A stretch of 64,000 nt of DNA from Tetrastigma voinierianum (taxonomy: Eukaryota > Streptophyta > Magnoliopsida > Vitales > Vitaceae): NCBI GenBank assembly GCA_016808115.1, contig JAEQBH010000734.1, positions 186,001 through 250,000 of the forward strand. Reading direction: 5' to 3'. The translations under genes were made by a program, and so were the position numbers. Positions 24,417-36,480 of this stretch are shown here, piece after piece; position 1 is the stretch's first letter; each line of letters opens with the position of its first letter. The notes beneath the pieces are model-generated. The model was not told the origin of the DNA, ran no database searches, and saw only the letters and a program-made list of their open reading frames with translations.

Positions 24417-25389
24417 TGATTTGTGCCATAGTAGGTGTACCATAATCAAAAATATTTATATCCTAGGATTCCTACTGCCATATCGAAGCTACTACAGTAT
24501 AGTGGTCTTGGGTCGAACTCAGGGATGGGTTTTCTTCCTGCAAAATGAGTCACAGTTGATTGAAAATGGTGTTTTCACTTTGATTTGGGGTTTCTTGTAA
24601 AAACAACGAGGTTGATGGCTTGAAAAACCGTAACTGTAGAGAAATAAAGTGTAAAAGAACTCCTTAAAGTTTCGGGCCACTAGGCTTAGGGTCCTAAGGC
24701 AAATGTAATGTCCTCGGGTCCTTTTCCTCGCATTGGGGAGGATGACCTATAGTCATTTTCCGAATCGGATCTATGTTTAGCCATAAAGACTGAACCCTAA
24801 AAGTTTTTCTCCTAGTATACAACGTTTATTAACCATTAATGTTTCAAAGCAAAGTAAAACTAGCCCTTGGATCTAACCTGTAGAGCAAATAAATGGCAAC
24901 TATTAGCACCGATCTAGCAACAAGTATCCACTGAAATGAAAGCTTGCCAAGCAATCGCCACTCAGTGGTACATCACAGGATTCAAACTCAACGTGAGATG
25001 CAAACATAAATGATAATAAATGCCCGTTGGCAAACAGGAGGACAAAGTGGCTTTACCTCAAAACTTTAACCCAAAGGGCTCCTCTTCAAGGATGAGGGGT
25101 TTAGTTGCCATCCCTTGAGTCATCCCGCGGTGTTTCACAGGAGAAAATGCGAGAAAGGGAGAGAAAAATGAGAGAAAGTCACACAAGCCGGAAAGCATAA
25201 AGCTTTGGCGCCAATTTTATTGATTGATGGATAAATTGATTTTATAGAGCTTGACTAAGGCTTATATATTGCTCAGAGTCAAGGAAATTACAAAAAAGTA
25301 TGAAACAACAAAATTACATTGAGGGCAATTTTGGTACAAAACCACAAAATGGGCCAAAAGTGGTAAAACACAACAACAGGCAAAGCCAA
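24417..25389 (-). repeat. F 5' LTR (subtype B), truncated in U3
   Basis: Minus-strand LTR ending GGCACAAATCA at 24417. TATA-like TATATAAGCC at 25256-25265. The terminal hairpin and U3 motif array are missing because the LTR is cut at 25389 by the start of P. The hairpin at 25390-25461 is in the orientation of P, not of F. It shows the uninterrupted order GGATGACCTATAGTC at 24747-24761, the sequence that H split in solo LTR G. Confidence 0.75.
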
Positions 25390-26729
25390 GGATTAGTACC
25401 CAAATAGTGCTATTTTGAGCCCCATTTGTGGCGCATTTTGGCACTTTTTGTGTACTAATCAACTAAATAACCCAATTGATACATCGAGGTCCCGACTTTG
25501 CTACTAATCACATTATAGCTATTTTTTTAGTTTTGGTGTGCCAAATACCTCATTATCTTCAATCCGATTCAAACACGATGAACCCGAGCCGAATTCGAAG
25601 ATGCATGATCCAACTAGAGGAAATTTGGAGGAAAAATGCTGAAGAGAAGGAAGACACAGTGAAAATTTTGCAGGGTTGCGAAAATTTCACAGGTTACGAA
25701 ATTTCGCTCGCAGGTTGCGAATTTTCACAACACTGCTCCCCTACACTCCTACTGTTGACTGCTTTTTGACTCGCTTTTTGTGGCTTTGTACAAATCTACC
25801 CTTGATGTAATTTTGGTTCCTTTATACATTTTGGTAATTTCCTTGGTACTGAGCATCTATATAAGCTCAGTCAAGCTTGTAACATCAATCAATCTTTCAG
25901 TCCATCAATCACTCAATAAAATTGGGTGCCAAGTTTCCTCTCCTCCCGCTGGTGTGTGATTTTCTCTCCTTTTTCCTTCACTTTCTGGCACTTTCTCACC
26001 ATCTAAACACCCCTTGATGATGATAAATCAAGGGATGTTTGGCTAAGGCCCCTCATCCTTTAAGAGGAAGGCCACTGGGTGCCAATTTTAAGGTAAGTTG
26101 GTTGTTCTCTTGCTTTTCATGTTAGCATTTATGGGTGTTTATGCTCGCTTCTCACACCCTTAGGTTAAATCTCCTAGGCATGCCCTCAATTAACGTGTAT
26201 TTGGCAAGCTTTTGGGTTCAAGGGATACTTATCACGCGATCCACTAATACCTTTGAAGCATGCCTCCTATTAGTTACTGTAGTGGTAGGTTTAGGAGGTG
26301 TGTTCTCACCGTGAGCATTTATGCTCATTAAATGCCATGGTTCAAGAGGAAAACATAGGGAAGCCGAGTTTTATAGCTAAATGAAGATCCGGTTCGGAAA
26401 TGACTATAGTCATCCTCCCCAACGCAGGAAAAAGACCCGAGACATGTTCTGGCTAGACTTTAGAACCCTAAGCCCGCACCCAGACTTCAAGGACTTTATA
26501 ATTTTTATTTCAATTCTATTTTCAGTTTTCAACCATTCACCCACACTGCTTTTACAAAACTTTAAACCAAAGAGAAAACACCATTTTCTAATCGACTACA
26601 ATCCTTCTTCTCTCATCAAGAAAAACCCATCCTTCAGTGGTTTCACCTTAGAGAACTATAATGCAAGAAATTTCACATAGGAACCCTAGGATACAAATTT
26701 TTATTCGTACACCTACTTTGCATGGTTCA
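25390..26729 (+). repeat. P 5' LTR (subtype B)
   Basis: About 1340 bp. Terminal hairpin 25390-25461 with arms GATTAGTAC and GTACTAATC, a compensated pair change. Short U3 array of GCGAAAATTTC units at 25668-25735. TATA box TCTATATAAGC at 25857-25867. Stem-loop CCCTTGAT/ATCAAGGG at 26011-26034, again with a compensated change. The end CATGGTTCA replaces CACGAATCA. Confidence 0.8.
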
Positions 26730-26731
26730 AA

Positions 26732-26749
26732 TGGCGCCATTGTCGGGGA
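26732..26749 (+). promoter_or_regulatory. P primer binding site (tRNA-Asp type)
   Basis: TGGCGCCATTGTCGGGGA, two transitions from the usual site, right after the 5' LTR. Confidence 0.85.
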
Positions 26750-27029
26750 TGGTGCCTGAAGCATTGATCAGTTTGAAACATCCTGTGATATCACAAGGAT
26801 CCATGAATTTTCTTACTTTGTTTATCAATTTCCTGGCAGTTTATCAATTTTGCTTCTCTGTTTATTTTTTTTAGTTAACATTACTCCTTTAAGGTAGAAT
26901 TGTTTTTCTTATTTTCCTTGTTGGGTGTTTGCCTTGTTTTTTTTTTGCTGCAGGAGTACATGTTTCAGTGGATTAAAAATTTTCAGGTAGGTGATCAAAG
27001 TCACTTCACAGAAACTGGGACTAATTTGA

Positions 27030-27560
27030 ATATCGCCCAAATGGAAGAGAAAGATGTTGAGTATTCGTGGAGAAAAACCTCGTGCATACATGTCAATGAG
27101 GGATTATAGAAACCTTCCATGGTAGAACTAAAGAACCCTGTGGGAGAGATCCAAACCATATAGGTCCATGAGGACTAGAAACCAAATGGACGAGTGCAAT
27201 CCTCCAGTGTCTCCTAACTTACATCTCCCTCCACATCCACATTATGCTTCAACTCCTCAACCTCAACCACCACAGTCGATCTCTCCAGTTGAGCAAGCCA
27301 TTCTAGACCTTACGAAGCTAGTAGGTGACTTTGTGGAAGATCATAAGACATTCAATGCCCAATTAATCAAAGAATTCATATTGTGGAGAACTCAATGGAC
27401 CAAAAATTAGAAGGGTTTCAAAGTGAAATGGATCATAAATTTGTAACCCGCAGCAAATTGATCAGAAATTTGACAAATCTCATGCTAGTTCACTCTGAAA
27501 GCCTGCTGCTTAGCAACATGATCATCAAGAGAGAACCCAAAAGAAGAGGGCACTGAGCAC
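27030..27560 (+). pseudogene. P gag remnant (C-terminal part)
   Basis: Only the end of gag is recognisable. MRTRNQMDECNPP and a Pro-rich PHPHYASTPQPQPPQ stretch lead into SPVEQAILDLTKLVGDFVED (27286-27345), the counterpart of the VGNFVEE segment in A and the VGTFVEEQKV segment in E2. The N-terminal two-thirds with CPHHGF is absent, so 26750-27030 is leader sequence. Frames break after 27409. Confidence 0.6.
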
Positions 27561-28275
27561 ACCACGCGGAGTGGCGTTGTCGCAGTAGGATTATCCGAAC
27601 TCTCATAATTGGTTTGGTTAAGGTCCATGGAGAAGAAAGATGAATCCTCCTTGTTGAGTAATGAAGACAGTGGAAGCACACCAAGAGCATAAATCTCATC
27701 TGCCTCTAGTATTCAGTTGGTATATCCCGCTTCACCCGCATCAATCCTAACCCAAAAACCCCGCTCGCTTGGCTAAGGCTATCCCACCTTTGCTACCTAC
27801 TCAATATTTTAGGAAGAGGGCCATCAAGTACATTTTTGCCACTACATCAAGAAATTGCGCCTGCTCACACCGCATTTTTGCAAGGTGGATAAGCCAGGTG
27901 TCAGTCTGCATATTTGAGCACATGGACCTTAGCATATCTACAGCCCACTCGCACACTTCTCCAAAGCTCGAGAATGGTGCTCTGGGGTTTAGTCTCCCCA
28001 CTTTTGTTTTCAGTTTTCTTATTTATTTTATTTTATTTTGATTTCTTTAATTTTTTGTCTTAGATTTTCTAATTTAGTTAATCTTTTGTTTTTAGATTAA
28101 TTTTTATTTTTCATTTTAAAATTTTTTTGTATCTATATTTTCGTGTTTTTAATATTATTTAGAGCATAAGTCAAAATAGAAAATTTATTGTGGTAATTAC
28201 AGCTGAATACGCAGCCTTGCTTTATGGTAGCAAGATACTATTTTTTATTTTGGTGCACAAATTATTTGGCTTTTA

Positions 28276-28345
<70 letters not shown>

Positions 28346-29467
28346 ATTAAAATTGTCTCTATGTAAATAAAAATTTGTTTTATTATTTTATTATTAAAAA
28401 AAAAGTTTCAAGAAGTTGTGAATTTTCAACTTCTATTTTTCAAAACACTTGTTTTGATTCATATCTTCATCCCAACTCCGCTTAGGCGTTTTGGTACACC
28501 AACTCATAGAGAGGTAGAATCCAAACATATCCACAAAAAACACTTTAAATTATTATGAAGGTGTAATTTCTTTAAAAATGTCTAACTGGTCACTTCTTTT
28601 TTTCTCTCTTTTCTCCCAACTTGTTTATTTGTTCAAACTGAGTGAACAAGGTGTCAAGAAAGTTTGAGAAGCCTCCCTTATCCAACAACAGTACATTTCA
28701 TTGTAGCACTTCCTTCTGAACTTTCCAATACAAGCTCCATTGCGAATATGACATCTCGTCAAGGAAAGAGTTTGAATGGTTGCAAAGTGACATTCATTTA
28801 TGTTTTTGTTACTATATTTTCGGAAAGACCATTTTGTATGTTCAAATGCTTGTCAGGTTTTCCAAGTTTGTGAAGTTTTATACTGCTAGCTAACTGCATT
28901 TTTCAAAATTGTACACCCATTTTTGTACCATTTTTATTTTTTTTTTTTTTATGGCTTACTAACCTCGCAGTTGAAAACAAAACTTTGTCTAATCCTATTG
29001 ATGTTAGATTGATGCCATGCCGAAGTTGAGTTTGATGATTAGTTGAATCCTTGCTGATTTGACCTTTTCTTCCACCTTTAATAACTAAACACAATGCACG
29101 CTTTTTTAAGAATTAAAATTACCACCTCCTAAAAGTTATTGTAAACTACTCAGTTTCTGCACTTGTAATAGGTTAAGGACCCCATGAATAGAACAACAGG
29201 TCTCCAAAGAAAAGAAAAGAAAAGAAAAAGACAGGCAAATGAAAATGCTGTCTTAAAACCAGTAACTGAGGGGTATATGGTTACAGCCTCAGCCTCCGGT
29301 GTCTGTTTGTCTGGTTTAGAGCCACCAACAGTCGCCATATGGTGACAGTGAGTTTGAAATAGTTTGCAAAGTGCCTTCATTCTCTAAAACTATCTTATGT
29401 TCAAAGTAACTGAAGAGTTAGTGTTCAAAGACCTGCGACTAAAAGTCTAAGCTAATTGTCAAGCCAT
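27561..29467 (+). other. P internal spacer, no gene recognised
   Basis: No pol motif found in any frame. It holds a T-rich stretch (28000-28160), an (AT)32 microsatellite (28278-28341) and AT-rich single-copy-like sequence. Small open frames (for example 28664-28873) have no recognisable motif. The last 50 bp weakly resemble the conserved 3' block of E1 just before the GTCAT position, consistent with direct continuation at 50249. Confidence 0.5.
28278..28341. repeat. (AT)32 microsatellite
   Basis: Uninterrupted AT dinucleotide run of about 64 bp, inside the spacer of P. Confidence 0.95.
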
Positions 29468-29793
29468 TGATTCATGCCACAGTAGGGTGTACTAGAATCA
29501 ACAAAATTTATATCCTAAAAGTCCTACTACCGTAGCAAAACAACTACAATATAGTGGCTTTAGGGTCGAACATGTGGATGGGCTTGCAAATAAACATCAC
29601 ATGGAGATGACAATCGTAAATTTGGTTTGATTAGGTTTGGTAAAAACAATGAGGGTTGGTTGTTTGGAGGTTGAAAATAAAATAAGAAAAAAATGTAAAA
29701 TAAAACCCCTTGAAGTGTTAGGCCACTAGGGTTGGATTCCTAGGGCAACTGAGGGTTCCCAAGGTCCTTTCCTCACATTGGGGAGGATGACAT

Positions 29794-31366
29794 TGATTCG
29801 TGCCACGGTAGGGTGAGCGGAATCAACAAAATTTGTTTCCTATGTTCCTCCTACTGCCGTAGTCAAGCTACTGCAGTATAGTGGTCTAGGGTCGAACACA
29901 GAGATGGGTTTTCATCCCACTAATGATTTGCATCAGTGCTTGGAAAATGCGAGGCCTTGCTTGGATTTGTGATTTGCCAAACGAAATGTTGCTCACCGAC
30001 TAACTCGTAATGGTTTAAAGTGAAGTGTGAAATGCAAACCTCAAGGCCTGGGTCACTAGCTTGATAACATGGGGTACATTACAGTTGTCCTCGGGTTATT
30101 TCGCAGATTAGGCAATTGACATAGTCAAAGCCAAACTCGATCTTTGTTAAGATATAAAACCTAACCCTAAAACACTCTATTTGAGCAACCTAAGTACTAA
30201 GCATTCAAAGTCCCATCTGGGGCCTAAACCCACACGCACAACCTCATTCCCATGGCTCGTAAATGACATCTAAAGAATGTCAGTGCATCTACCACAAGAC
30301 GCATTGAACCCTAAAGCATGGCAAAGTACAGACTAAAAGAAAGACATTAAATGGCATTAAACCCTAGTTTGAAAAGCCGAACCATAAATGCAGCACTGCA
30401 CAATCAAAGCATGAGGACAACTCAGCGCAGCCCCAAAAAACCAAGCTAGCAACCCTCCTTTCAAGAGGAGGCTGAATAAGGTCCTTTGAGTTGTCACCAA
30501 GGGTGTGTTTGGCAAATGAAAATGAGAGAAAGAGGGAGAGAGAAGTAGAGCAAAATGAGACCTTAAAATGAAAGCCGCGGAAAACTTATAAAACAGTTGC
30601 TTCGGTTACAAAGTTTTAGGGGCTATATAGTCAACCCAAAGTGTGAAAATACAAAATGCTCTAAAATATGACTTACAAAAGGGACAAATTGGTAATATAT
30701 CAAACTGCGGTCAAGCATCAAGAATCTAAAACACGTAATGATTTCACTATGCAGAAATTTCATAGTTAGTGAAATTTCGCTAGCTCATTTAAATTCACAA
30801 GAGATAAAGGAATTTAATTTCGCTTAGGAATAAAGAATTTCATACTAGCGAAATTTCGCTAGCCTAGCGAATTTTGTGAGAGATAGCGAAACTGGGTAAT
30901 TTAGCTACTTAACAAGAATTTCATAGATAACATTTAATTTTCGCAAATTTCTAAATAAATTTTCATTATATGAAAATTTTCGCTTAGATTAGCAAATTTT
31001 CGCGCAGACGGCAAATTTTTATCCAAACAAATCTTCGCAATCATAGCTTAAAATCCCTGTTGTGCCTCGATTTACACGCATCCCTCCTCGCAAATCTTCT
31101 TTTCTTCACATCCACTCACATTTCTTCAATTTTTTTTTGATGGCTGATAACATCAGAACCCTCATGATCTCAAAAATATATCTTGACATCAAACTTGAAC
31201 TAAATGGTCGAGGCAATTCAAAAACCCGCAAAATCACCAAAACAAACTTGAAGTACCAGTGGGAACCTATGGACCCGCACACATTAATTGGCTTAATTGA
31301 TATGATTAGTGCGCGAAAAAGCACTCAAAACCTATTGCATTAGGTTCAAATAGCTGGGCACTAATC
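29794..31366 (-). repeat. H 3' LTR (subtype A)
   Basis: Minus-strand LTR of about 1573 bp ending GGCACGAATCA at 29794. Hairpin at 31303-31366 with pairing arms GATTAGTGC and GCACTAATC. Degraded palindrome array 30745-31040. TATA GACTATATAGCC near 30623-30634. The stem-loop at 30485-30515 is partly disrupted. Confidence 0.85.
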
Positions 31367-31850
31367 GTATATATAGCCATTTCAAAACCGGATCTTCATT
31401 TAGCTTTAAACCTAACCCCTTACGACAGATTGTATTTGAAAAGAAGGTATCCATCACATCGTTGTTTCCTGGCCATTAAAATGTAAATCACCTTTGACTC
31501 ACCTCACAATGATCAAGTAAATGATAATCGAACAAACATCAGCTGATTCAATATTAAGCATCCAATGAGACCAAAAGATTACCAAGTAATAACCATTCAA
31601 AGAAACTAAAAAGGGATGAAAACGTAATGTTAAAAGGAGAACACGTGACTACAGCGTTGATCATTCACGTGAAACAGGAACTCCCAGAAATTTTAAGGAT
31701 CCCGTGACCCAAAGAATCCTTCTGCTGATGATAGTTGGTTTTATTGGCCATCCTCCAAGTTATTATCCTTGGAGGTGTTTTATAAACCAAGAAAGGGAAA
31801 AGAAAATGATAGAACCGGAGCTGAAAAGTAGTGTTTAAATCATGCATGGA
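31367..31850 (-). repeat. LTR-B-like fragment beside H's 3' LTR
   Basis: Aligns along its length with 49244-49740, the part of solo LTR G that flanks H on the other side. Shared words include CGGATCTTCATTTAGCTTTAA, TAATATTAAGCATCCAA-like sequence, GATTACCAAGTAATAA and ACCAAGAAAGGGAAA. It starts exactly at the LTR boundary. The copies are visibly diverged, so this is not a recent duplication. See findings for competing explanations. Confidence 0.65.
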
Positions 31851-32217
31851 ATTGTTCTATCATTAATGTAACATACAGGGCTTCAATTTTTCAACTAAAG
31901 GCAAGAGTAGAAACACAAAATGCAATTTAAAAATTAAAGAGAAACGAATTTGGCTCTTGCAGGACATGAAGAACCAGTAAAACTGAATTCCAAAAATATG
32001 AAAATTACTCAACCGCTTCTGGTATGGGAACGCAAAACCAAAAGATGGAACCAGACTCAAATGTAGTGGTTGGAAAAGAGTCACTCCATTTGTTAGTATT
32101 ATCGTTGTGTATCAACGCAAAGCAAATCAAGCAAAATTTTAAGAAAAAAAGAAATTTAATCAAAATTAAACAATAAGATCGGGCATTTAGGACCAAGCAG
32201 AGCCACCTTTAACGTGT
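31851..32217 (-). other. H 3' spacer
   Basis: About 370 bp of AT-rich sequence between the pol terminus and the LTR-B-like fragment. No ORF2, no GC-rich block and no clear polypurine tract. Confidence 0.55.
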
Positions 32218-33320
32218 GGACTGTGGGACTCGTGTGGAGGGTCCAGAGGAGAATTTCTCCCCTCGATGGTTCGTTGCACAACATAGGCTTTCACCGCCCA
32301 CTGACTTTGATCATCCTCGTATCATTTGGATTGCGATGTCCACTCGAACCATGGGCATGCCTGTAGAATGAATGAATGGACCCGCCCATCGCGACTCTGA
32401 ACTTGCCCTAAATAGATGTGGAGTTTTGGAGTCGTACAGGAGGTGACTCGGGTCCTCACTTTGCTTCCCAGCTTATCATTTGATCATGCCATTTTTTTGA
32501 TCTTTCCTTGCAATCTTCAAATTCAAGTAGGCATTATTTCTCGTATTTCTTCCAACTCATCGAGATCAAGGAATCTCTGACCCATTTACTTAGATCCATG
32601 TTCGCCATTGCCCACCACGCCTTGTATTCGATCTCATCAGAAGGGGTGACATGCCTTACCATAGACCAATGGATAAGGGACATCCAAGGATTGTCTTGAA
32701 GTTTGCTCGTAGCCCACAAACGAATCAAGCAGCTTTGATGGACCCGCCTTCTCAAGGTCGTTTACTCACCTTTCATTAAAATGGTCTCGATCTTTGTTAG
32801 CAAGTTCTACTTGACCAATTGCTTTGAGGGTGGTAAGGTTGCCACTTCATGTTTCACACCGTATTTAGCCAGATTTTCAAAAGGTTTGTTACGTAAATGT
32901 GACCCTCCCATCACTAATAGCTTTGGGACCCCGAACCTAGAAAAGATAAGCTCGCTTAAGAATTTAAGACACCCTGGAGTCATTGGCTCAGCGACATTTA
33001 ACCCATTCGACACATAGTCCACCTCACCTCAATATGTATGTGTGACCATAGGATGCGGGAAAGGTCCCATGAACATGCCCCAAACATCGAATAGCTCGAC
33101 CACTAAAATTGGGTTTAGGGGCATCATATGCCGGCGAGACAATTTCCCGAGTCTTTGGCATCTATCACATACACGACACATTTTGTGTGCTTCTTTAAAC
33201 AAGGAAGGCCAGTAGAAACCAGACTGTAGCACCTTCATTGTTGTTTTCTGAGATGCAAAGTGACCACCACAAGCACTCTCATGGCAGCTGGGACTGCACT
33301 TGTTCTTCCTCACACAATTT
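32218..33320 (-). pseudogene. H integrase, decayed
   Basis: Reading leftwards: the zinc-binding region has CHESACGGHFASQKT, FYWPSLFKEAH and CRVCDRCQRLGKLSRRH (33300-33130), a complete HHCC module. WGMFMGPFPHP and THTY (33080-33029) follow. The core has FGVPKLLVMGGSHLRNKPF, where the family I/VSDxGSHF motif reads VMGGSH, so the second catalytic Asp is lost, then KYGVKHEVATLPPSKQ (32870-32810). The C-terminal region has EYKAWWAMANMDLSKW (32655-32600). The pol terminus with VKAYVVQ and LDPP lies at 32300-32220. Two main frame breaks. Confidence 0.88.
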
Positions 33321-34960
33321 CCCGATTATCCGATATGCACAATATTTAAACAAGTAGGCTCTTCCCGCATTATGAATGGATTCGCAAAGAAATACTTCCT
33401 ATCCTCGTTTCTTTCAATCGATGATTTTCCCTGTGTTGAAATGGCAATGTGAGCATACCAAGGAACTGCTTCACAGATTAAAGACTCTTTCAAGAAATTC
33501 ATCATCATGGGTGGACTATGAGTGTCAAGTGGGCCATCGTTAACCTAGAAAGATAGACTGCCACCACATTCTCTACCCCCTTTTTTGTCTTGATTTGCGT
33601 TAAATTCGCAGAAGAACCCATCGGATAAGCTCCTTGCTTTGGCATTTTGTTTGGTCGAGATATTTCAAGGCGGAATGGTCTCAGAAAAATGACTATATCG
33701 CATCCTAATTAAGTATGCTCAAAATTGTCTAAGGCGGACTACTCGCCAACAATTCCTTCTCCGTAGTAGTATAATTCCTTTGTGCCTCATTCAATGTTTG
33801 CTTGCATAGTAGATTACATGAGGTTTCCTGATCCTCTCTTTGCCAAGCATCAAGCCCAATAGCAAGATTACTTGCATCACACATCACTTCAAAAGGTAAC
33901 CGCGCCAGTGCTCGTATCATTGGGGCAAGAGTCAAATAGACTTCGGGCTTTTCAAAGCTCTCCCGACATTCTCTCCCAAATGAATTCTGGGCATCTTTCA
34001 GGAGCTTAGGCCAGTGGGGTTTAGCAATCTTCGAGAAGTCTTTAATGAATCTTCTATAGAAGCCTGCATGACCAAGGAATTGCCTTCAACTGTTTACATT
34101 TGTCGGGATGGCAAGCTGAGATAAGTTCAATCTCTGCTTATTAACTTTATCTCACTGGAAATAATGTGCCCTTGTAAGATAATTCCTTAGTTAACTATAA
34201 ATGGCACTTCTCCCGCTTGAGCACCGTGTTCTTCTCTATGCACCTCTACAGATGGCCCCAGATTAGACGCATATCTCTTCAAAATCGCTCCATATACAAG
34301 GATATCATCCATGTATACTTCCATTATGCGCCTCTACCATATCGTTAAAACATACTAAGCATACATCTTTGAAAAGTGGTCAATGCTGTAAAGACCGGAA
34401 GCATTCTCCTATAAGCATATCGCGGCTAAATGGACAAGTAAAGGTAGTCTTTTTCCGATCCTCTGCAATCCTATCCTAAAGTACCCCGACTAACCATCCA
34501 AAAAGGTAATAGAATGGTGCCTTAAACTCTCATGGAGCCGATCGATGAATGGCAACGGAAGTGATCTTTCTCTTTACCTCATTGAGCCCTATAATCTATG
34601 TACACCTCCACCCTGAGTAAGCTCCGGGGTAGACAATTCTTCACCCTTTCATTTTTCACGCTTGTCACTCCTCCACTTCGGCACCACTGCGGTGCTGCTG
34701 GGCTGACCTATGCTATCAGAAATGGGGTAAATGATAATCGTCAGATAATTTTAGACTTCAATGAACTACTTCCTCGTAGTGAACAAACCCACATTTAACC
34801 TAGATTCCCCAGTAAATGATGGGTGCGATTGATGGGTTTATGCCTTTAAATCAGAAATTTCCACCCCAATGCTTGCTTGTCTTGAGAAGGCGCAGCAGGT
34901 CGTGCTCTTGTGAAGGGTCAATGTTTTCGATGAAATCACCATCGATATCGCTCATTCCCT
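33321..34960 (-). pseudogene. H reverse transcriptase and RNase H, decayed
   Basis: The RT start is LELRPLPIELKYAFW (35007-34963). The palm region is poorly kept; FKDVCLVCFNDMVE (about 34370-34330) precedes the catalytic loop. The thumb GHAGFYRRFIKDFSKIAKPHW (34068-34010) is clear. RNase H gives LPFEVMCDASNLAIGLD (33900-33850) with the first catalytic Asp, and LNEAQRNYTTTEKELLA (33790-33740) with the catalytic Glu. About 34450-34900 is too decayed to follow. Confidence 0.82.
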
Positions 34961-35002
34961 TCCAGAATGCATACTTTAACTCAATCGGGAGAGGTCTGAG
35001 CT

Positions 35003-35720
35003 CTAACTCGTTGAGGTTCCGTTCATCATCAAATAATAGAGTAGAAACTCTATTTTTCTCCTCCAGCACCCTTGCCCTAAGCTCATGCATTGAGGTTCTT
35101 CTTGCTCTCCGAGGCATTCAGATAACTCGTGGGTTAATACATCTTGCACCTGCTGCTCATTAGTCTGTTCTTCGAGGATTGCATCTATTATACAGACTTC
35201 TTCACAGTCATCTTCCTCTGAATGCATATGCCTTTTACTCAAGTGAAAGATATTGAGCTCTAAGGTCATATTTCCAAATGTGAGTTGCATAACCCCATTC
35301 CGGTAGTTTATTATGGCATTTGAAGTGGCCAAGAATGGCCTCCCCAATATGATGGGCACATGATTGGCTCCTACTGCAACTGGCTCTGTGTCAAATACGA
35401 CAAAATCTACCAGATAGTAAAATTTGTCCACTTGTATTAACACATCCTCACGGTCCCTTCTTGTGATTTTAATAGACTCCATCTACTAGTGACAAGGTGA
35501 CGGACGGGGTTTCAGTTCATCTAAACCAAGTTGCTTGTACATGGAGTGGCAAAAGGTTCACACTAGCCCCCAAGTCTAATAGTGCTTTCTCCACACTAAT
35601 GCCTCCAATGTTAACTCGAGGATCAGGACATCCCTGTCTTTATATTTCACTCGGAGTCTTGCACTCACGATAGCACTCACTTGCTTAGTCAAAAAGGCCT
35701 TTTATTTACATTGAGACCTC
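35003..35720 (-). pseudogene. H protease and Pro-RT linker
   Basis: Active site KALLDLGASVNLLP-like near 35590-35550. An open frame of 159 codons (35482-35003) then carries VLIQVDKFYYLVDFVVFDTE, NHVPIILGRPFLATSNAIIN, GNMTLELNIFHLSKR, an acidic linker SEEDDCEEVCIIDAILEEQ, and the first RT residues in the next frame. It is one of the best preserved coding stretches in the window. The upstream part (35720-35483) is frameshifted. Confidence 0.88.
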
Positions 35721-36480
35721 TTTACCGTGCATAAGTCCTTTTCAAAATTTTGTATAGGCGGGACTTGTTTGATCATGTGAAGGAGAGGAATGTTAACTTT
35801 CACTCCGTAAAACCTCTAGCATTTCGTTTGGTTAACGAAAAATTTTCTTTTTCGAGAGCCTCGTGGGAATGGAGGGGTACATTGGTCTTCACCTCTCTTC
35901 CCTATTTGTTGACTGCTCTTGTGGCGGGTCGCCATCAGGGGGTCGACTTGTCTAGAGCTCTGGATCGTTGGTCTCATGTCTTAATGCTCTTAATGTCACC
36001 ACGCCTTGACTTCATCAATTTACATTTGGATTATTGTTTGAGCCTATTTCATGCATTCCCTCTCGATGTTGCCGTGGATCGAAGGAAATTTGTCCTTTCG
36101 GAACCTTGTCGGGTTGCACAACCTTGAAATCTCAGTGCACAATGTCGTAGTTTCCCGTTGAGTGAAGCTGACCGCTTCAATTTTCTGATTACCTTACATT
36201 CAACACCTTTCGTTTCTTCTACAAACGTGCTCTTACCACTTTACTTAATTCAGGATTGCCCGCTCAATGTGAGAAGAAGGTGGAGGGGCGGTCGTTGTTG
36301 TGTTGAAGGGAGCCAACCGTCGCTGTGTTCAGAGGAATATATGCAGGGGGTTTTGGCTTTCATGACAGGTTCGGATGATTTCTCCAATTAGGGTTATAGG
36401 TGTTGCCATATGGAGCATTTTTGGGTGGTTTATTTTGATCCAGGACATGGGCATGCTCTTGACAGTGTTCCTCAGGATGA
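35721..36480 (-). pseudogene. H gag, C-terminal half (downstream of the A insertion)
   Basis: Begins at the A boundary with residues matching the zinc-finger end HAHV.DQNKPPKNAPYG (about 36460-36400) and WRNHPN (36390-36375), in register with E2 9930-10030. The Pro-rich and VGNFVEE-like C-terminus and the spacer before PRO follow to 35721. The N-terminal half is at 46395-47269; element A separates them without visible loss of gag sequence. Confidence 0.75.

Larger units (their letters stand above)
21496..25389 (-). mobile_element. F: 5' fragment of an Athila-like element
   Basis: Minus-strand fragment: LTR-B (24417-25389, its U3 start missing), primer site, gag, PRO and the first part of RT. 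RT stops at 21496 where the chromovirus-like LTR begins. The upstream end of the LTR stops at 25389, where the LTR of P begins. The rest of pol and the 3' LTR are not in the window. Confidence 0.8.

Noticed and set aside
28664..28873. Small plus-strand ORF in P's spacer as a captured gene
   Set aside because: No motif, no splice context, and the translation looks random.
30745..31040. Independent satellite
   Set aside because: It is the U3 motif array of H's 3' LTR, at the same place between hairpin and TATA as in other copies.
35750..36127. 125-codon plus-strand frame
   Set aside because: Antisense to H gag and the spacer before PRO, which have homologues in E2, F and A on the other strand.
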